Shown: piece by piece, positions 15,647 through 19,287 of the stretch
How the letters are laid out: every line of letters begins with the position of its first letter
How positions within the stretch are numbered: the first letter of the stretch is position 1
Assembly: GCF_023715685.1 (NCBI RefSeq)
Contig: NZ_JAMBOQ010000019.1
Span: 1 to 19,287, forward strand
Direction: 5' to 3'
DNA: 19,287 nucleotides
Source: Priestia aryabhattai
GTDB taxonomy: Bacteria; Bacillota; Bacilli; Bacillales; Bacillaceae_H
Notes under the pieces: model-generated
The model's input: the letters and a program-made list of their open reading frames with translations, nothing else
The model's database searches: none
What the model was told of the DNA's origin: nothing
Translations under genes and position numbers: made by a program

Positions 15647-17176
15647 ATGGAAGGCATGATTGTTGTATTAGATTTTGGTAGTCAATATAACCAACTGATT
15701 ACGCGTCGCATTCGCGAGTTCGGAGTATATAGTGAATTGCATCCGCACACAATTACAGCAGAAGAGATTAAAGCATTAAATCCAAAGGGAATTATTTTCT
15801 CTGGAGGCCCAAACAGTGTATACGGTGAAAACGCATTTCACTGCGATGAAAACATTTTTGAATTAGGTATTCCTGTTTTAGGTATTTGTTATGGAATGCA
15901 ATTAATGACTCATCATTTTGGCGGGAAGGTAGAAGGCGCTAGCCATCGTGAATATGGTAAAGCAGCGATTAACGTACAAAACGATTCATTAATGTACCAT
16001 GAGTTGCCAAAAGAACAAGTTGTTTGGATGAGTCACGGTGATTTAGTTGTAGAAACACCAGCTGGTTTTGAAGTGGACGCAACTAGCCCATCTTGTCCAA
16101 TTGCCGCAATGAGTAACAAAGAAAAGAATATGTACGGAGTGCAGTTCCATCCAGAAGTTCGCCATTCAGTGCACGGTAACCATATCTTAAAGAACTTCGT
16201 GTTTGAAGTATGTGATGCCGAAGCAAACTGGTCAATCGAGAACTTCATTGAAATTGAAATGGATAAAATCCGTGAAACAGTTGGAGATAGAAAAGTACTT
16301 TGCGCACTTAGCGGTGGAGTAGATTCTTCAGTAGTAGCTGTATTAATTCATAAAGCAATTGGTGATCAGTTAACATGTATGTTCGTAGATCACGGTTTAT
16401 TACGTAAAGGTGAAGCGGAAAGCGTAATGGAAACATTCAGCGAAGGCTTTAATATGAACGTAATTAAAATTGATGCTAAAGATCGCTTCTTAGAAAAATT
16501 AAGCGGCGTATCAGATCCTGAACAAAAGCGTAAAATCATCGGTAATGAATTTATTTATGTATTCGATGACGAAGCTGCTAAATTAGAAGGGTTTGATTTC
16601 TTAGCTCAAGGTACGCTATACACAGATATTATCGAGAGTGGGACAGCTACAGCCCAAACGATCAAATCTCACCACAACGTAGGTGGATTACCGGAAGATA
16701 TGCAGTTCAAACTAATCGAACCGTTAAATACGCTATTTAAAGATGAAGTACGTGCATTAGGTTCTGAATTAGGTATTCCTGATAACATCGTTTGGCGTCA
16801 GCCTTTCCCAGGACCAGGTTTAGGAATTCGTGTACTTGGTGCAATTACGGAAGAGAAATTAGAAATTGTACGCGAGTCGGATGCTATTTTACGTGAAGAG
16901 ATTGCAAAGGCAGACTTAGAGCGTGATATCTGGCAATACTTTACGGTTCTTCCTGACATCCGTAGTGTAGGTGTAATGGGAGATGCTCGTACGTATGATT
17001 ACACAATCGGTATTCGTGCTGTTACATCGATTGATGGTATGACTTCTGACTGGGCGCGTATTCCTTGGGATGTGCTTGAAGTTATCTCAACGCGTATTGT
17101 AAACGAAGTTAAGCATATTAACCGTGTAGTGTATGATATTACAAGTAAGCCACCTGCAACAATTGAATGGGAATAA
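15647..17176 (+). CDS. guaA: GMP synthase (glutamine-hydrolysing) GuaA
   Basis: GuaA converts XMP, ATP and glutamine to GMP, the last step of guanine nucleotide synthesis. The 509-residue, two-domain enzyme has a class I glutamine amidotransferase (about 4-190) with C81 in GICYGMQ, H168 and E170 in VQFHPE. The ATP-pyrophosphatase domain has the P-loop SGGVDSS (222-228). The C-terminal dimerisation domain ends PPATIEWE. The frame is open from a GTG at 15614, but the ATG at 15647 has GGAGAGGTG upstream and starts at the conserved [15 protein letters not shown] region. Expression is predicted to be repressed by guanine through the leader riboswitch. Confidence 0.97.
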   Translation: MEGMIVVLDFGSQYNQLITRRIREFGVYSELHPHTITAEEIKALNPKGIIFSGGPNSVYGENAFHCDENIFELGIPVLGICYGMQLMTHHFGGKVEGASHREYGKAAINVQNDSLMYHELPKEQVVWMSHGDLVVETPAGFEVDATSPSCPIAAMSNKEKNMYGVQFHPEVRHSVHGNHILKNFVFEVCDAEANWSIENFIEIEMDKIRETVGDRKVLCALSGGVDSSVVAVLIHKAIGDQLTCMFVDHGLLRKGEAESVMETFSEGFNMNVIKIDAKDRFLEKLSGVSDPEQKRKIIGNEFIYVFDDEAAKLEGFDFLAQGTLYTDIIESGTATAQTIKSHHNVGGLPEDMQFKLIEPLNTLFKDEVRALGSELGIPDNIVWRQPFPGPGLGIRVLGAITEEKLEIVRESDAILREEIAKADLERDIWQYFTVLPDIRSVGVMGDARTYDYTIGIRAVTSIDGMTSDWARIPWDVLEVISTRIVNEVKHINRVVYDITSKPPATIEWE

Positions 17177-17194
17177 TATGTAAGAAAACCGAAC

Positions 17195-17229
17195 AAACGA
17201 ACATTCTTTTATAAGAATGTTCGTTTTTT
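17195..17229 (+). terminator. intrinsic terminator of guaA
   Basis: Perfect 14-bp stem AAACGAACATTCTT (17195-17208) / AAGAATGTTCGTTT (17213-17226), TTAT loop, then further Ts. The pbuG -35 element begins 2 nt later. Confidence 0.93.
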
Positions 17230-17230
17230 G

Positions 17231-17260
17231 TTGACTTTTTTAAAAAGTTAATGGTAGGAT
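17231..17260 (+). promoter_or_regulatory. sigma-A promoter of pbuG
   Basis: TTGACT (17231-17236) and TAGGAT (17255-17260), spaced 18 nt, directly after the guaA terminator and about 30 bp before the riboswitch aptamer. Confidence 0.75.
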
Positions 17261-17290
17261 AGTAACATAAAACAGCGAGATATAGCTTTA

Positions 17291-17463
17291 ATGTCGTATA
17301 ATCTTGGGGATAAGGCCCAAAAGTTTCTACCGAGCTACCGTAAATGGCTTGACTACGAGAAAGTAATACATGTATGTGTAAAAATCTTTTGTTTTTTGGC
17401 TCATACATTTCTCTTTTAGTCGATTTTATGCCTTTACGCGCCATAGTGTAGAGGCATTTTTTA
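17291..17463 (+). promoter_or_regulatory. guanine-type purine riboswitch controlling pbuG
   Basis: The aptamer is at 17291-17360: P1 TCGTA (17294-17298) / TACGA (17354-17358), P2 TTGGG/CCCAA, the canonical TATAATC and GTTTCTACC joining segments and a P3 hairpin. The specificity base is C (GACTACG), so guanine/hypoxanthine. An intrinsic terminator at 17428-17463 precedes the gene. A competing helix can be drawn from the P1 3' strand (GACTA, GAGAAA, TGTATG) to 17402-17420 (CATACA, TTTCTC, TAGTC). It does not overlap the terminator stem, so the switching route is less clear than for guaA. Confidence 0.9.
17428..17463 (+). terminator. riboswitch terminator upstream of pbuG
   Basis: Ten-pair stem ATGCCTTTAC (17428-17437) / GTAGAGGCAT (17448-17457) with one G-T pair, followed by six Ts. 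It ends 46 nt before the start codon. Confidence 0.9.
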
Positions 17464-17508
17464 TGGCTTGCCTAAGGGCACGCGGCTTCTATAAAGGGAG
17501 GAAAAAAC

Positions 17509-18834
17509 GTGAAGAAGTATTTTCGTTTTGAAGAGCTGGGTACTAGCTATCGAAAAGAGTTTATAGCTGGCCTTACAACTTTTCTATCTATGGCTTACAT
17601 TTTATTTGTTAATCCATCTGTGCTATCACTAAGTGATGTAAAGGATCTACCTGACAGTATGAGAATGGACCAAGGTGCTGTATTTACAGCTACTGCTTTA
17701 GCGGCAGCTTTGGGATCAATTGTTATGGGAGTGCTTGGTAGATATCCAATTTCATTAGCTCCAGGTATGGGATTAAACGCATTTTTTGCTTATACAGTTG
17801 TTCTGACAATGGGAATTCCGTGGCAGACGGCTTTAACGGGTGTTATGATATCAGGTGTTATTTTTATTCTTTTAACATTAACAAGCCTGCGAGAAAAAAT
17901 TATTAATTCTATTCCTATTGAATTAAAAATGGCTGTTGGAGCAGGTATTGGTTTATTTATTAGTTTTATTGGTATGAAAGGTGCTGGAATCATTGTCAAA
18001 GATGATGCCACATTTGTTGGACTGGGTGATTTAACTAACCCAACAACGTTACTTGCGGTTTTTGGTATTGTAATTACTATTGTATTAATGGTGCTTCGAG
18101 TAAATGCAGCTGTATTTATCGGTATGATTGTAACGGCTGTAGCGGGTATGGCTTTTGGTTTAATTGATACACCTAAAGCAGTTGTTTCATCAGTTCCTAG
18201 TCTTGACCCGACGTTTGGCGCAGCTTTTCAAAATATCGGTGATATCTTTACTGTAAAGATGCTAGTCGTCATTTTAACTTTCTTATTCGTTGACTTCTTC
18301 GATACAGCAGGTACGATGGTTGCTGTAGCGAGTCAGGCTGGGCTTATGAAAGATAATAAGCTTCCGCGAGCGGGCAGAGCTTTATTGGCAGATTCTAGTG
18401 CGATCGTAGTTGGAGCTGTTCTTGGTACATCATCAACAACAGCTTATGTAGAGTCTACGGCTGGAGTAGCAGCGGGCGGACGTTCAGGATTTACTGCAAT
18501 CGTAACGGCGGCGTTTTTCTTAGTTGCACTGTTCTTTTCTCCGTTGTTAGCGGTCGTAACACCAGCTGTTACTGCGCCAGCTTTAATTACGGTAGGAGCT
18601 CTGATGGTGTCAAATTTAGGAGAAATTAATTGGAAAGAGTTCGAAGTAGCAGTTCCTGCATTTTTCACGGTGATTATGATGCCATTAACATACAGTATTG
18701 CAACAGGTATTGCGGTTGGCTTTATCTTTTACCCTATTACAATGTTATGTAGCAAGCGTGGAAAAGAAGTTCATCCAATTATGTATGCTCTCTGTATCAT
18801 CTTCATACTCTATTTTGCGTTCTTAGCAGAATAG
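17509..18834 (+). CDS. pbuG: guanine/hypoxanthine permease PbuG
   Basis: A 441-residue NCS2-family (AzgA-like) transporter with a dozen or more hydrophobic helices; it imports hypoxanthine and guanine across the cytoplasmic membrane. Conserved stretches are GLTTFLSMAYILFVNP (21-36), APGMGLNAFFAY (84-95), FVDFFDTAGTM (260-270) and GTSSTTAYVESTAGVAAGG (306-324), the last two forming the substrate and ion region in AzgA relatives. The start is GTG with GGGAGG about 8 nt upstream. The guanine riboswitch in its leader supports the substrate call. It sits after guaA with its own promoter, so synthesis and uptake of guanine are controlled in parallel. Confidence 0.95.
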   Translation: MKKYFRFEELGTSYRKEFIAGLTTFLSMAYILFVNPSVLSLSDVKDLPDSMRMDQGAVFTATALAAALGSIVMGVLGRYPISLAPGMGLNAFFAYTVVLTMGIPWQTALTGVMISGVIFILLTLTSLREKIINSIPIELKMAVGAGIGLFISFIGMKGAGIIVKDDATFVGLGDLTNPTTLLAVFGIVITIVLMVLRVNAAVFIGMIVTAVAGMAFGLIDTPKAVVSSVPSLDPTFGAAFQNIGDIFTVKMLVVILTFLFVDFFDTAGTMVAVASQAGLMKDNKLPRAGRALLADSSAIVVGAVLGTSSTTAYVESTAGVAAGGRSGFTAIVTAAFFLVALFFSPLLAVVTPAVTAPALITVGALMVSNLGEINWKEFEVAVPAFFTVIMMPLTYSIATGIAVGFIFYPITMLCSKRGKEVHPIMYALCIIFILYFAFLAE

Positions 18835-18841
18835 TTTAAAT

Positions 18842-18877
18842 AAAAAAGCTCAGTTTAATGACTGGGCTTTTTTTTTA
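18842..18877 (+). terminator. intrinsic terminator of pbuG
   Basis: Stem AGCTCAGT (18847-18854) / ACTGGGCT (18861-18868) with one G-T pair, extended by flanking A and T runs, then nine Ts. Confidence 0.92.
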
Positions 18878-18961
18878 TGGTAAGATAAGAAAACTGCATA
18901 GCGGCTAGATTGCTATTGTAATAGAGATTACTCAATCCTTTTGCTGAAGGTTTACTTCATT

Positions 18962-19025
18962 AACTTTTTTATTTATAAAGTTTTTTAGAAAAACGATTGA
19001 CTCCGTATATTATATATGGTAAATT
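18962..19025 (+). promoter_or_regulatory. rRNA operon promoter P1 with upstream AT-rich UP-like element
   Basis: TTGACT (18997-19002) and TAAATT (19020-19025) are 17 nt apart. The stretch before the -35 (about 18962-18993) is almost pure A/T tracts, as in rRNA UP elements. A hairpin CGCTG/CAGCG (19035-19049) would form at the 5' end of its transcript. Confidence 0.82.
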
Positions 19026-19079
19026 ATTAAATGTCGCTGATGAACAGCGCGGTTGAGAGAAACATCTTGAAAAAAGATG

Positions 19080-19108
19080 TTGACATCAAATTGATAGAAT
19101 GTTATACT
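19080..19108 (+). promoter_or_regulatory. rRNA operon promoter P2
   Basis: Consensus TTGACA (19080-19085), 17-nt spacer and TATACT (19103-19108), a near-ideal sigma-A promoter about 83 bp downstream of P1. A hairpin AACATCTT/AAGATGTT (19061-19081) overlaps its -35 in P1 transcripts. Confidence 0.92.
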
Positions 19109-19134
19109 GATAAAGTTGCTTAAGAGCAACGGTT

Positions 19135-19148
19135 GAACTTTGAAAACT
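19135..19148 (+). promoter_or_regulatory. boxA-like antitermination element in the rRNA leader
   Basis: GAACTTTGAAAACT resembles the CTCTTTGAAAACT boxA region of Bacillus rRNA leaders and lies about 20 nt after the P2 start. The 18878-19205 gap otherwise contains only the promoters and leader. Confidence 0.55.
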
Positions 19149-19205
19149 GAACAAAGCGACAAACGTCAACGTTAATTTTTTTATTTTATATGAGCAATCA
19201 AACAT

Positions 19206-19287
<82 letters not shown>

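Noticed and set aside
17139..17444. Minus-strand open frame of 101 codons over the pbuG leader
   Set aside because: It spans the guaA terminator and the riboswitch aptamer, both better explained as RNA elements, and shows no protein family features.

Overview
The window is about 19.3 kb of chromosome from a low-GC Gram-positive of the Bacillaceae, very probably Priestia (Bacillus) megaterium. The partial 16S gene at the right edge reads as I remember the megaterium 5' end. The proteins are close to, but not the same as, Bacillus subtilis YdiB-YdiL, GroESL, YeaC-YebA, GuaA and PbuG, and the gene order follows the B. subtilis tsaE-to-pbuG region. The species call rests on memory, not on a search.

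Layout. The left edge is the tail of an rRNA operon: 23S 3' end, 5S, initiator tRNA-fMet and tRNA-Asp, closed by terminator-like hairpins. A tight four-gene operon follows (tsaE-tsaB-rimI-tsaD), making the tRNA t6A-modification proteins plus an N-acetyltransferase. Between tsaD and the convergent ydiF lies a dense group of DnaA boxes. ydiF (ABC-F ATPase) is on the minus strand. A long, structured, non-coding stretch then precedes rex, which is followed by tatA and tatC. A minus-strand pair, ydiK and ydiL (small membrane protein and CPBP-family membrane protease), meets tatC tail to tail over a two-way terminator. groES-groEL follow behind a perfect CIRCE operator. Next is a three-gene MoxR ATPase / DUF58 / transglutaminase-like membrane operon. 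Then come guaA and pbuG, each with its own guanine-type purine riboswitch. The right edge holds the tandem promoters, leader and first bases of a second rRNA operon in the same orientation.

How the genes fit together. Most are housekeeping: translation (rRNA, tRNA, t6A synthesis, ABC-F factor), protein folding and export (GroESL, Tat), redox sensing (Rex) and guanine nucleotide supply (GuaA, PbuG). Control elements that can be read directly are CIRCE, two purine riboswitches with terminators, rRNA P1/P2 promoters, many intrinsic terminators and several probable sigma-A promoters. Six of the sixteen protein genes appear to start at GTG or TTG, with good ribosome binding sites.

I see no mobile element, CRISPR array, toxin-antitoxin or phage gene. 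The parts least explained by standard annotation are the DnaA-box cluster at 3361-3634 and the structured region upstream of rex at 5693-5917.
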